Position numbers and translations under genes: made by a program
Notes under the pieces: model-generated
Seen by the model: the letters and a program-made list of their open reading frames with translations, nothing else
Databases searched by the model: none
Told to the model about the DNA's origin: nothing
In this document: positions 37,183 through 50,039 of the stretch, one piece after another
Layout: every line of letters starts with the position of its first letter
How positions within the stretch are numbered: position 1 is the first letter of the stretch
Origin: Brachypodium distachyon
Lineage: Eukaryota > Streptophyta > Magnoliopsida > Poales > Poaceae
DNA: 64,000 bases
NCBI RefSeq assembly: GCF_000005505.3
Contig: NC_016131.3
Location: 6,097,501 to 6,161,500, forward strand
Reading direction: 5' to 3'

Positions 37183-37240
37183 TTTACGTGGGTGCTCACA
37201 TTTACGTGGGTTTATTCTAAGATTTGACCGGTGTCTTCGT

Positions 37241-37396
37241 AGGTGCAAGTGTACGATCGTTTTTTGAATGTCTTTTTTTAAGACAGAGCATAGAACTGTC
37301 GCGTGGCCCCCGACGCGTAGGTGCAAGTGTATGATCGTTTTTTGAATGTCTTTTTTTAAGACAGAGCATAGAACTGTCGCGTGGCCCCCGGCGTGA
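37241..37396. repeat. 78-bp direct tandem duplication
   Basis: Two nearly identical copies, 37241-37318 and 37319-37396, each begin AGGTGCAAGTGTA and end in GTCGCGTGGCCCCCG. They differ at only a few positions, so the duplication is recent. Confidence 0.9.
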
Positions 37397-38936
37397 ACTC
37401 GACATGACGACATCTCGTCCCGCGGTGGCCCAGCCCACTCTTTTTTCCTTGGACGGTGGCGAAACAAAAGGGACACCCCATAAAGATGGATCGATGAAAA
37501 TGATCTTTGGCCTTTCGGCCGTTGCACGGTTGGCCGTCGTCACCGGCACGTTTCCGCCGGCGCTCTGCTGCCAATTTTGAGAAAAGGACAATAGAACTCG
37601 ACCGAGACACCAGGTTTTCAGTAGTACTCCTGTACCAGTTTGATTAGCTCGATCGGAATCAACCATAATCGTGCGTGTTAAATATTTGGCCGATGTGTTG
37701 GCTGTAGTTGTTCTAACAATGTACGGTACGGAGTAGTACTATTCGTAATCAGTTGAAGAATTGTCCAAATTTGGCACTCTACTGTTGACCGGTTTAGTTT
37801 CTGATCCTAAACTCCAAAACTGGACTAGTTTGACCTAAAAAAAAGTTATCGAAAATCATTGGCCCCGGTAAATGTGGTAAGCACAGCTAGCCAGTACAAA
37901 CAATTTAGAATTTTTCGAAGAAAAAAAGAGCCCAAAAATTCAGTTAGAAATAAAAAAATAGTTTCTTAAAATAAGCATTTTGTGATTTTGTTCTAAGTGT
38001 ATTTTAATTTGGTTCGTAGCATTCAAATGTAATTTTTTCTAGGTTTTCAAAAATCTGGGTCGATTTCCAGTCATTCACATTTTTTGCAATTTCAGATCAA
38101 AACTCAAATTTGATGATAGGTCACCTCCAAATAAAATACACAAGCCAGCTCACGACGTTTCAGTATGAACAGAAGAACACTCTTCATGCTCTTCACAACG
38201 TGCTAGTATGTCTTCTAAAATTGTTTATTCCTGAAAAGGAGAATTGACGTGCATGAGCAATCCTCGGGACTGCACTTTTCCCACTATTTTCATTTGTTGA
38301 AACGTCCCTTGTTTGCATCAACTCGCATTCCATTGTGGAGTTTTTTTGTCGAGATACCAAAAATCCAACGCATGATATTTTTACATGGTGTCTTTTAACC
38401 GTCCGTATCAACACTTTGTCTATGTATAACTTCTAGTCCAGCTAATAAGGAAAGAAGATATAACCGTCTCTTACGTTAAATACGGTCTTTTTCTCTTTAT
38501 GAAATCACTAAATCTCTTCCGCAAACCTAAATTATAACTAGTTTGAATACACTACGGAACAATTCATCCCACACCGGAAGGGATTGAGATTTGAGAGGGA
38601 TGAAGGGAAATTAAATCCTTTCAATACATGTGGGGAAATCTGTAACCGGACGAGGCCTTGATTAAATGAGATTTGGAAAAGCCCACACATTGTCACTGGG
38701 CCAATTAAACCTGGTGACGGTCCATCTCCTCCTTGTTCGAGCCAACCCGGAATGCAGCTGCTGCCTTCAGAAGTTCAGATAAGAAGGCTCTGGTTCTGCA
38801 TACAGCTGACCTCCTCTTCGTTCAACCAAGACCACGACGAGCAGAGGTAAGAACGCATCACCGAAACCGCCCCATCCTCTTCGTGCATCTACCACACCAT
38901 CGAATCGGCCGATTCTTGCGCGCAGCCGAATTAGCA

Positions 38937-39989
38937 ATGCCAGCGCCTCCTTCCCCGATGGCCCTTCAGCTGGGCAAGTGCTACTGCTGCTCGCCGTCGC
39001 CGTCGCCGAAGCAGCAGGCCGGACGGACGGAGCAGGCCGCAGCCTATCCGTAACTTATCGCAACCTCAATTCCTCTCTGTCCTTGCCGCGCTGTGGTCGT
39101 CCATGGCGCCTCCTCCGCGCTAACTTCTCGCCCAACAGTGCAGGCGGAGCGCGGCTGCTGAGCAGGAGAGCGCACGCGCTCTCCCTCCTCGCGGGCGCCG
39201 CGGTCGCGCCGGCGCGCCGCGCGAGGGCGGGGGAGGAGAAGGAGAAGGACGGCGGCGGCGGAGGGGTTGTCGGCGCCATCACGTCCTTGTTCGACCCGAA
39301 CGAGGAGACCAAGGGGGGGAAGGTGCTCCCCAAGGCGTACCTGAAGGCGGCGAGGGAGGTGGTGAGGACGCTGCGGGAGTCGCTGGAGGGCGAGGACGCC
39401 GGCGGCGACGTGGCCAAGTTCCGGAGGGGCGCCGACTCCGCCAAGGCGTCCATCAGGGAGTTCATCGGTGGGTGGAGAGGCCAGCAGGCCGTCGCCAAGG
39501 AGGTAACTGGCATTGGTTTTTGCCAACTCTGAATCATTCAGCTCTAGTTCTAGTAGTAGCATATTGTCAGGAAATGCAGCTCTATTCGTTTCTCAGTGGA
39601 ACTAACTGCGACATCTAATCGAATTACACTTAGAGAAACACTCAAAGATAAACTGCCCCATTGAAAATTAGATGTTGGCAACTTTTGTTGAGGCTGCAAT
39701 TCATCTGTCTAATCATGCTCTTGGCAAGAATGTGAGACTCGTTTTCAGCATTGACATTGGTCGTGCCTAATGATGTCGGGGCTTCAGCAAAGTGATTTAT
39801 TAAAACTACCCAATTTATTAACCTGCCTTACTGCATGTTTCGCCGATGCAGGAGTCCTACGTCGCGTTGGAGAGTGCCATCAAATCGTTGGCGGAGTTCT
39901 ACTCCAAGGCAGGACCCTTCGCCTCGCTTCCGGGAGACGTGAGAAACAAGATCCTGGACGATCTCAACACCGCCGACGCCTACCTCTAG
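38937..39989 (+). CDS. Photosystem II assembly protein Psb27-H2 (LPA19-like), chloroplastic
   Basis: Thylakoid-lumen factor of the Psb27 family; the H2/LPA19 branch assists C-terminal processing of the D1 protein (family knowledge). I model three exons, 38937-39049, 39139-39502 and 39852-39989, giving 204 residues with phase-consistent GT-AG introns. The first intron is short (89 bp) and splits the transit peptide; it was chosen because the frame starting at 38937 otherwise stops at 39050-39052. The peptide RRAHALSLLAGAAVAPARRA looks like a twin-arginine-like lumen signal. The mature part is a four-helix bundle with YLKAAREVVRTLRESL, SIREFIGGWRG, ESYVALESAIKSLAEFY and the GPFASLP turn typical of Psb27. 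A downstream ATG (38958) is an alternative start. Confidence 0.85.
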
Positions 39990-41437
39990 ATCTCTACGTT
40001 ATGCTTTCAAGCATTGTACTACCTCTGAACGCCGAGAAGAACAAAAATTGCATCCCAGTTCTCTTGCCTACTACCAAACATTCGATGCAGTACCATCGCA
40101 GTATTGTTTTAAGATGACGAAAGAGAATACTCCCCCGACCCAGCCTAGATTCACAGACCAAGTATGCCTAGATGCAAAGACCAATGTGTCGCTGAAGTAT
40201 GGCACCAAGATGTCGTTCACCGGTTTTTCCGGTCGTAGCTCTCGTTTATTGTTCAAGGAAAAACAGAGATATCGGGAATGATTGCTCCTTATCACAATGC
40301 AGAAAGCCACTAGTAAACCGTTGCACATGATTCTGGTTGGAAGATCAATTCGGATATACTTATGCGTCCAACAAGCCCCGTTCTTCCACAGTCGCACATT
40401 AATAAACCAAAACTTTCAGAGTTGGAAGCTCAATTCAGATTTACTTGCAGCATGACAGCCGTTCGCCCATAAATTAGTATCTTACAGGTATGAGATTTTG
40501 GTTGCAAAAATGGGCTGGTAAATGCGAAGCTATTAACAATGAATTAAACATGCACCAAGATTTTGCGGCACCACTGGCCTTTGGTTAAAGGTTAACGACC
40601 AAGAAATACAGAAAATAAAACTATCATCCCCGTTCTACATGCTGACTTCTGAGGTTACCAGACAAAGTTAGATAGTCGCTGTGAACATTTTTCACTACTG
40701 CACACTGCACATGTTGGCCAGGAAATCCTGGGCAACCAGCCAATTGAGTCATCAAATTCTGGGGCAAAACAGCTGAGGAGGCACTTTTCTTCAAAAGAGC
40801 AACCTTTAAGGTTTACTTTCTGGAAGCAGATGCATGGCAGGCTAAGTTAAAAAAAAAAATCATTAAATGGCTTCATCCATGTAGCAGGTTGTGTCTTGAC
40901 TCGACACCCAAAAACATCTCTGCAGGCAAGGCTCATCAATCTGCAATGAAGATTTAAAAGTCTTGAGACCCACGTAAAGATAGAGAAATCGTGGTTGCAT
41001 ACAATCTATTTCTAAGCAACAGGATATACAGCTGTTACCTGAAGATGTTATCTTAAATAACCCTATTAATATGTGACGATACATGAAGGTTTCTTGCAGA
41101 TTCGGTCACTAGCCAAATCAGACATACATCCTAGCATGTGTGTCACCTTCACAGGCATACTAAATAAAGCTATACTTGTCCAAAGATGTTATCTTAGACA
41201 GCCAGTATTAATACGTACGTTACAGTACATGGAGGGGTTTCCTGCAACTAACATGGATGCAAGAAGCATTAACTGTTTAAGAAACACAACACACTGGGTT
41301 ACCATATTTTCAAAGGAAAACGAATATTAAATTTCAGTTCAAGCTCTTTTAAGATTCATCAATATTGTCTTTGCTAATTCCAACTGTGTCCCTTGGTAGG
41401 GAAGTTTGTGTTCTCAAGTTCTGATATTCAATGATAT
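39990..41437. other. Spacer between convergent Psb27-H2-like and IDM1-like genes
   Basis: No separate gene is evident. Two short minus-strand stretches could be alternative terminal exons of the IDM1-like gene: one at about 41349-41424 (ending DNIDES then stop) and one at about 40866-40944 (starting IDEPCLQRCFW after a TTGCAG acceptor). These are more likely 3' UTR or noncoding. Confidence 0.35.
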
Positions 41438-44400
41438 TCAATTTGAAATACGAACAAAAATGAGTAAAATTGAATATTGTGAAACTTCACCTTTGCAAGT
41501 ATCAGCATCTTTGCTGTTATCCGCGTGATCCGTGACCTCGGAACCTTGGCTTTCCACATTTGCAATGTTGCAAAGAGAATCCTCATGGACCACATGAGAT
41601 GCTTTCCTGGACTCGTCTCCAGACAAGCCAGTATCAACTGTTTAAATGACCACTCACAATTAAATAAAGGAAAAGAAGAATTGCTATATACGCAAGGGAA
41701 ATGTTACTGTGCTGACCTCCTTCAGAACTTGGGTGTTCCTCACTTGAAGACTTCTTCAGCAATGGCTTTTGAAGAAGTCCTGTACCAGGAAAAACTAACA
41801 TGCTGATAGACTTGACTTCTTGCTTCTCAGAAACTTCTAGTGGACTAAATCCAAATTTAGATGTCCAGGTGTCCACAAGTTCACTGATAGCAGGAATGAT
41901 TAACTTCTGAACTTTGAGAGAGCTCAGGATCTGAAATGTAAATAAGAAAAGGCATTAAAAGCAGGTCAGTTCATGTATAACCTATAAACAAGGTGCAAAG
42001 TATGCCAGGTACTATGACGGAATTGCACTACTATGACATTCATATATGTTTGCATACTATATCCATTACAACTTTCCATACCAGATAAAGAAACATACTC
42101 AAGAGAAAAGTTGTAGCACACATATTGATACTCAAAGCTGCATTATAACAGGACTGGTGTGCCCCAGGATTTGTACCGAGACTGGTGTGCCCCATGATTA
42201 GGTTTATTTTTGTTAGTTCCACAGCAATAGGCAGGCATTCAGCTAGGGCTTGAGCAGTTCTAAAAGTTTTGGGACTAGAGCAAGACATACTGAAGATTTA
42301 AAGGACTATATCTCTAATACTTTTGTGCTGTATAAGAACCCTGAAGAATGCCTAAAAGGATCTGGACTCAGATCATGGTACCATTTCGATTCCATCTAAA
42401 AGTCGACGGCACATCCCTTGGCGTCGATACATATTCCGCGTACCGATGAATGGCATCTCTGCACACTTGGTCCCATGTATCCTATTTCAGAAAAGACATA
42501 ATAACAGTAAAACTATATTAGAGTCCAGCAGTTCAGCAAAAGAAAAAAATTGCTGAAAGCAACCAGATAGGCCAAAAAGTTACCGACACAAAGGACATAT
42601 CTAGACAGGTGAGCATTAGCAAGCAAAAAATTGCGAAGGTTATTATAAAGTATGCAACTATGTGACTTTTCAGTGCTGTGAAACTATTTTATAATGTACT
42701 ACCGGGGCAATCATGATAAATGACCACTTTCATGGAAACTGCTCAGTGCTCAAAGTAATGATCTGGTAAAGGTTTACATAGCAGTAGCACTAGATGATTT
42801 CACATAACTTGGTCATAGCAAGTTTGAATTATCAGTAACCTATATGCAGGTTAAATACTTGTCTTTATAATTTAGATCTCCTACACTAAAATTAGAGGCA
42901 CGCATGCAGCTTCCACTCCATAGTTGGAGCATATATGACTGCTTGCAACCTTCTACGTCTACAAACTTGCAACTGAAACGAGACAAACTCAGTTTAAGGA
43001 TCTAAATTCGGTATACATAGTGCAGACATGCCACTGATATCTCTGAATAGTGCATTTAACTCATACAGATGGCAGAACAGTCACAAAAATAGCATCACAT
43101 AAAAGAGGAAGTAAGCAACCCACCTGACTGATGCTGCAGATACTATTTCATCTCCACGTTCCAAAATAAAGATGTAGAATCCACGAAAATCCAGCCGGAG
43201 AAAATTTGAGCTGCACACAGGTAAGGAATGAGACAGCAATCAAACATCTCTTGTTCAGGAACATTAGAAGTTCCAATTGTTACCAAACACATAATGAAGG
43301 ATGTAACTGTTAGATAAAGAACTTGACAAATGTGTGTCAGCAGCAAATAAAACAAACATTTAAACCAATAAGACATGACAGCAAACCAACACAAAGTAAG
43401 CCAGAGTGTTCATACTTCATACCAGCGTAATAGATCAAACCAGTCAAATCACATATGCGTCCACTAAAGCATTAGGAATTGATCCACCAGATAGCCATTT
43501 TATTGAACTAGGAATAAGCAATTATATTTCATGAATGTGCATTAATGACATGGTGCATTGGTCACTTTTGTTATTTGGTGCATGTATAGGTGATGATTTC
43601 GGTAAATAGGTCTCCTTTTCTATTTTAACGAATATATTGCATATAGCTGGCATATTCCACACAGAAGTACCAAGCACTGGATGACTGCTTGCTTACGACT
43701 TATCAGTCATCAATAGTTAAAATGTTTCATTGCAACAAATCATACGATTGAACCTGGCGAAATACACATTAATTTGAATGTATTAACATACTATCAGATT
43801 AGGAAATGTGCCAAAATAACACAAAAAAATGAGCTAGCTTGCCTAGATCAGGTCCAAACCTAAATGTGTTACCAAAAGCCTCAATAGGAAGTCACGCAGA
43901 CAGCTAGACCAGAACAAAATTCTAGTGAACAGGTCAACAGCACCTGAAGCTTTGGTGGTGGCATTGCCCTAATTACACACATGTTCAACATACGAACAAA
44001 TGCTATCATATGTCAGTGTTCTTCCTAACACCAGCTTCGTGTTGACATGCACCATGTTTTTCGAGAAACACATATAAGATTAGTGTGGCTTACCATGCAA
44101 GCACAAAAACACAAAGTATAAGACCACAAACGGCAAGCAGCAAAATCTTAAGAATAAGCCAAATGTTACATCTCCACAATTAAATGTATGGTGAAGAAAC
44201 AGTAATATTGGGAGTTGAACCTAATACAGCTGACATGCATCTAACAAGTAACAAGAACTATACTGCCAAGTACTATGCCTCAGGCAAAAGGATAATGGTA
44301 ATATTGAAAATGGCCCAGTTTTAAAGGTTATCAGGCGCTAAGTACAGCAACACTAAACAATGAACTGACACACAAACGTGCAGAGAAAGGGAAAGAGGGC

Positions 44401-47400
44401 ACGTCACAAACAGTTACGCATCCAAAGCAACATCAACAACAAAATATCCCTGAGCTTGCTTACAGCATCATTAGTTCGCAGAAAGAGTGCCTACCCGCAG
44501 TTGTACACAACATTACGTATCAAGTTGATGCCAGTCCTTTGGTCAATAATAGGAAGAAAGCACTCATCCATCAATGAAAGAGCAACTGCAATCTTGGAGT
44601 TACACTCAACCCTTTCATCCAAAGCAAGAGCTGTTTCAGGTACATCTTCATGGATGCACTTAATAATTCTGCACGCAAACTCTGGTTCCAGATCCTTCTT
44701 GACCGCAAGAAGATTCTGCAATTCCTCAAATAGCTGCATTATATATAAAGTTAATTTAGATTCTGGAAATCAATCATAAGAATCCAATGGGTGTGATGAG
44801 CTTTGGGGACTGCAATGCAGACTGAAACAGAAAATAAATAAAGAATGGCATGTTAGCAACAATGTTTTACTTCTCTAATCAAAGATTCAGCTTTCAAAAT
44901 GGCTGAAAATTGTGAAGTGTTTGATTCCACAAAGCGGCTTTTCAATTTATTTGTTTAAAGACCAAAGGACATTTGTTATAAAGAAGTAATATTTTGTTTA
45001 CTCCCTCAATCTATTTTTGTAGGGGATTAGAAATTTCGCTAACAAACACTAAAAAAAATTGCGCGTTGGATGAAATTCGAGTTTTTCCCTTTTTGATCGC
45101 TGGCACAATTAAGGCATAATCTCTCCACCATCCGCACAATCTATCGCGCCGCCTCCAGTTTTTAAACGAGCTCGCCAACAACCCAATGCATGGGCCATAA
45201 ATGGATGTCCTGAGAACGCATGCACATGCTTACGAGAAGAAATCAAACTATCTTGGAAACTTCAATAACGGCTACGATCAGGGTAGGGGGGTAAACGAGG
45301 CAGCTCCATTAATCACGATGCCAGTTCTTTTTAGGAAACTTCAAATAACCTGCATGTGTGTGTGGGGGGGGGGGGGGGGGGAGGGGGGGTCCATAAACCC
45401 TACAAAATTGGAAGCGAACAAAATGTGCCCTAGTTGTCACAGTATCCCAGATGCATTAGTTCTGTAGTAATATCATACTAGTATAAACGAAAGTGAGCAT
45501 TAATGACAATGTAAGTAATCACTATTTCATGGATACGGACATTCAAAGTTCTACATTCTTTTCAGATACTAAAAAGTCGCCATGTTGGAAATATTCAGAC
45601 CTAGAAGATAAACTCAAAAAGATATCCAAAGTAAATGATTTCAGTAAATTTCCATACCTTTCCATGATATTGGTTGCTTATCAAGTACCGGTACATGGAC
45701 ACAAAACAAAATACTACTCCGATCCATATTACTTGTCGCAGCTTTGTCTAGATACGCATGTATCTAGACGCGTTTCATTGGATAGGTACATACATGTGTA
45801 TCTAGACAAAGCTGTGACAGGTAATATGGATCGGAAGAAGTAACATAACTCAAAAAGAAAAGCAGCACCGATTACTGGCTTGTGCAAATATTTAAGGGCC
45901 GAATTTTCAAATGGACAGTTGTTATAAACTAGTAATAGTTCGCTAGTTAGCTGAAAAATATAAAACGCCAATGTTGAAATCATACTCATGGAAAGTCACA
46001 TTAATACATCAAGAAAGGAAGTCACGGAAAGAAAAGAACTATAAGTTTGACAAGTATTACCAGTCTGCAACTTTGCTGGCAGAATAAATCTCCTGCCTGA
46101 CTGGGGACACTGGATGGGTTCTCAGTCTCGGGAGAGCAAACTGGGTGATCTGCAGGCATCATCATTGCTCAATAACATGACTGACAATCACAATATTATA
46201 GTAAAAAGAAATCAACAGCTGACAGAATGAATTATCCCAAACTTGTAAGTACCAAAGAACTGCGAGAGGAAGGATATAAAGAGATCACATACAGTTCTCC
46301 TCGCACTGGGAACAAGTACATAATGAATCGACTTCAGCAATGTCAGGAGCATCGTCATTTGAATGCTCCTGGCAAAATTTACAGCAGCAATTTGCACAAC
46401 GCCAATCATCAGAGGGTAGTTCCTACAAATCGGATGTTCATGCTCATCACACAATGCTGCGCCAGATATGGTTATCCAAGTCGTAGAGCATAATAGGAAG
46501 AAATTCGAAATTCTACACTAGTCATTTCAATATCTCCATAATTTAGGAATCACTAAAGATACATCACACACGTAAACAAAAGTTCAGGCAAATGTGCGAT
46601 GCTATCAGAAGAAAAGTCATGCAGTTATTGCTCAGAGTAAAAATGGTATTAAGCCAACAGCCTGACACAATTGATGTATGAAAGCATTTACTCCTTGCTT
46701 ACATACCTCTAGTTCTAGGCAACTCATGTGGAATGTTGAGGGGCACCCGTCACAGCAGATCAAATTGCCTCCATCACCACAAATACCACATGTGTCATCA
46801 TTAGGATCATCGCCCTCGGTGCTAACAGGGAAAAAAGACTGTCTTTCAGAATCAGACTGCTTGTCCCATGCACTAATGAGACAATGCAGAAGGTCTTTAT
46901 CCAGCCCATCGACGAGTACATTCCTGTACGGTTTGCTCACTTGACCACCAGCATGAGCCACAAATTCAAGTAGTGCAAAGTCCTTGCTACAGCACCTACA
47001 TTGAATTCCATCCCTGGTGACTAGACCCTCTAGCAAAACTTTCGAGCAGCTTTCATCCATACATTTCAGTCCTGCATTGACAGATAGAATGTCCAGATCA
47101 ATCAACCAGGAGAAAACTGAGCGTTTCCATTCATATGGAGCAAAACCATCGGTGCTGCTTCCAGCCTCCTGGTTTGAGCCACGAGCAAGTAGAGCACAAC
47201 CACCGCGCTTTTTTCTTTCCTTTGAAATCTTATTCTTCCTTTCCTTTGGCTTGCTCTTAGAACTTTTGAACTTTTTAAGCAAACCATGTTTCTTCTTTCT
47301 TAACTTCTGAAGCTCAGGTTCGGTCCTTCGCTTGTTAAGGACCATTCTTTTTAATTTGCTAAGGTCCTCCTCTGGCAAAGAACTACTTTTATCAGGGCTA

Positions 47401-49751
47401 CACGCAGATTTTTTTGGTGAACTCTGGCTTTTAGCTCCATCCTTTTGCTGAGATTGCATAAACACAGAATATGCTTTTGTGACAGACCAGTAAGATCCTT
47501 TACCACTAGGAGGTATATACACAGAATCCAAATAATTTCTGCCATTCCTGGGTCTCAGATCAATTTTCCAACCAGCATCTAGAAGTATGCCTTTTATATG
47601 TTCACTTATTTTTCGTTTTTCCTCGAAACGACCTACTGTATTAACCTGTTCACTTGTGCTCGTAGGTTTTGCACCGGAGTCATTTTCAGCCTTTCTATTG
47701 CCTTTGGAATAACTTGCTTTGGGAGAACCAGGAGAATGGCTTGATATAGATCTGGACCTTTGTTTCTGCATGGAATCTTTCCTCTTTTGCCGTTCTTTCT
47801 TCACGACAATGAGTTCATCAGGTTCACTGGAATCCTCTTTTTTCTGGACAGCACGAACACCACCTTCTCTCCGCCCTCTGCAATTTCTCTTGTAGGGAGT
47901 GTCAATATCAGTTCCATCATCATCAGATTCCTTATATGAAAGCTTACAGCCTCTTTTGTTAGAGCGGTTAACAGATCTGCTCGACTCAGCTGCTTGACTG
48001 TGATGCCCTCGCGTTGTTAAAGTACGTTTCGTATCTGAACCACAGTTCTTCCCCATAAGCTTCTTTCCAGAAGACTTCTTTGATTGCTCTTCCTCGGTAT
48101 GAAAAGATGTATTTCTTGTCTTTTTCATGGATGACGTCTCAACTGGTGATTCTCCACTAATTTTATCAAGACCTGATTCCAATATCCTCTTCTTACTGGC
48201 AACAATCTTAGCACCAACTGACAATACTGATTTACGAACGGCAGTCTTGTTTTCAGATCTAACTCCTTCAGAATCTGTAAGCTCTGTATCATTCTTTTCA
48301 GTGATGGCTGAACTACAGACGTTCTGATCCACCACAGAAACTGCATCTTTTGTTGTTTTCTTGACAATGCTGTCACTTCTCATGGGCTGCTGGGACTTCA
48401 AATTTATCTTTGTCTCTGTTTCTGATGCCTTGTTTTCAGTGATATTTGCAGGGTCGTCATTGCCAGTGACACCTGAGTTTCTTTGAGCAGTAGCCTTCCC
48501 ATTTAATGTGTGCTTCTTTGTGTCAGTGCCACGTTTGGCCAGTTTGGTGCCATCAGCTTTTAAGGATGCAGCATTGCTCGCTTTCCTTGTATAATGATGA
48601 AGAACGTCTTCCTTTTTCCCTTTGCTTTCCATGGTCCCATTTGCACTACTTCTGGATGTGCTTCCAGAAATTTCTCTCTGTCTAACTGTAGCTGACCTTG
48701 TAACTCTTCTCACAAACTGAACATCCTCTTCACGTTTGACCTGCTTTGGTTCACATGTATTTCTAGTTAATGACTTTCTCCTCATAAATACAATGTCAGG
48801 AGTTGAAACCCCCTTGGTTTCATCCACCGGGCTGTCTATGCCCTCCTTCTGCTTAGTGCAACCAGTTAGCTCGATGTGGTTATCTATCGTGCATTTTCCA
48901 TTCTCATTTAGAGAAGGATTAGTTTCTTCGTGTACACCATCAATATGACAAGACTTCTCAACTCCCTGACAACCACTACGGAGAACCACTCCCTCAGCAC
49001 ACACAACAGTATCATCTTGATGAACAGATTCTGGTCCGCTGATAGTGTTGCTTCTTATTAAACCAGTGCCCAGCTCATCATCATTTAGTGTAGCTGATGG
49101 GTCTATGACCTCCCCCTGGCAATGCCCATTGGTACCCTTGTTTGCCTGGGAGTCATCTGTACTGCCCCCACTTGTTCCAGGTCCAGACACATTCTCCTCC
49201 TCCGGAGATGTAGAGTAAATCTTGTCATCTGCCTCATCTCTTTTATCATCATATTCCAAATTGTTTCTTTGGTTGTCTAAGCCATTCCCTTCAGCAACAG
49301 CAGAACTTTCCACATTAATCTCAGGACAAATAGCTGTCACTTTTGTAGCATCACCCACTTTCACTTCAACCACATCCATGTGCTCATCACCATTACAAGC
49401 ATCAACTATGGGCAGTTCACCCCCATCTTTCTCTGCAACAGCCTCACAGTCAGTCTTCTCCACACTATCACCCTTGCTGACATCTGCAGCGGCTTCAACC
49501 GTCGTCTCAGCATCCACATGCAGCGCCATGGAGTCTGACCTCAACACCCTCTTTGCGTTGCCGCCATTCTCACCAGTGGGACCTGTCTCATCCTTCCTTT
49601 TCTTCCCAGTAAGTGTGAACCCTCCGCCGAGATCCTCATCACCGCCGATGGAAGATTTGTCCACCTCCAAGGAGGTATCCCTCTCCAAATCCTTTGTCTC
49701 GCCACCTTCCATTCCTGGCATCAGGCTTCGTTTCGAACCTTTAAGCCCCAT
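41438..49751 (-). CDS. PHD-finger, GNAT-fold chromatin protein (IDM1-like)
   Basis: Plant nuclear protein related to INCREASED DNA METHYLATION 1, a histone acetyltransferase in active demethylation; the exact role of this paralogue is not known. Coding exons: 46707-49751, 46293-46422, 46061-46149, 44495-44733, 43124-43210, 42382-42481, 41717-41930, 41438-41637, total 1,367 residues. The N-terminal 700 residues are low-complexity, acidic and Ser/Lys-rich. Then come the conserved segment [18 protein letters not shown] (about 735-790), a Jas/TPL-binding-type domain (about 900-975), a PHD finger ([20 protein letters not shown], then CANCCCKFC), a second Cys-rich zinc unit ending FCQQSC, and a GNAT-like domain ([36 protein letters not shown] in the acetyl-CoA loop position). 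The start at 49751 follows a 5' UTR intron at about 49770-50032. The C-terminal end is uncertain: the last exon may read through to 41438 or splice further. Confidence 0.9.
45000..45030. repeat. Single Stowaway-like end
   Basis: ACTCCCTCAATCTATTTTTG looks like one end of a Stowaway family member, but I find no matching second end nearby. It may be a relic. Confidence 0.3.
45363..45388. repeat. Poly-G run in an intron
   Basis: An almost pure G tract of about 26 bp, preceded by a GTGTGT stretch, lies in the third intron of the IDM1-like gene. It may be G-quadruplex prone, and the length is assembly-sensitive. Confidence 0.8.
45714..45840. mobile_element. Stowaway-type MITE
   Basis: CTACTCCGATCCATATTACT pairs with GGTAATATGGATCGGAAGAAG, and the two sides carry GTCTAGATA-type palindromes. 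TA flanks both ends (45712-45713, 45841-45842). It lies in the third intron of the IDM1-like gene. Confidence 0.85.
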
Positions 49752-50039
49752 CCTAGTACCCTGCGTAAGATAAGGAAAGTAATCAAAATGACACCCCTTC
49801 CCATCGGCTTCTCACAAAAGGTTAAATTAATAAAACAGCATGATCTACTCCTAATCCAGGTGTAAACCTAGCCCGACATGATTGAGCAATTCATAGCAAT
49901 GCGAGATCAAACACGTGAAATGGGCAAAACCCTACTCTCTTTGGTACCCTAGATAACAAGGAAACTATTAAAACATCAACGGCCCCCAAAAAAAGCATAA
50001 CCCCTATAAATCCGGAAACGGAGCAGCTCACCAGAACTC

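Larger units (their letters stand above)
36030..38936. other. Spacer between the myosin promoter and the Psb27-H2-like gene
   Basis: The first 400 bp is the GC-rich myosin 5' region. A (TA)n run lies at about 36421-36440. The rest is AT-rich without recognisable genes, apart from the hairpin and the tandem repeat listed separately. Confidence 0.5.

Noticed and set aside
37241..37396. CRISPR-like direct repeats
   Set aside because: Only two adjacent 78-bp copies with no spacers, in a plant nuclear genome.
46061..46149. Suspected frame break between exons 3 and 4 of the IDM1-like gene
   Set aside because: On re-reading, the correct frame of exon 3 ends FCQQSCRL and joins LFEELQ in phase 0, so there is no lesion.
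49222..49773. Plus-strand frame of 183 codons, Ser-rich
   Set aside because: Antisense of the Asp/Glu/Ser-rich IDM1-like first exon.
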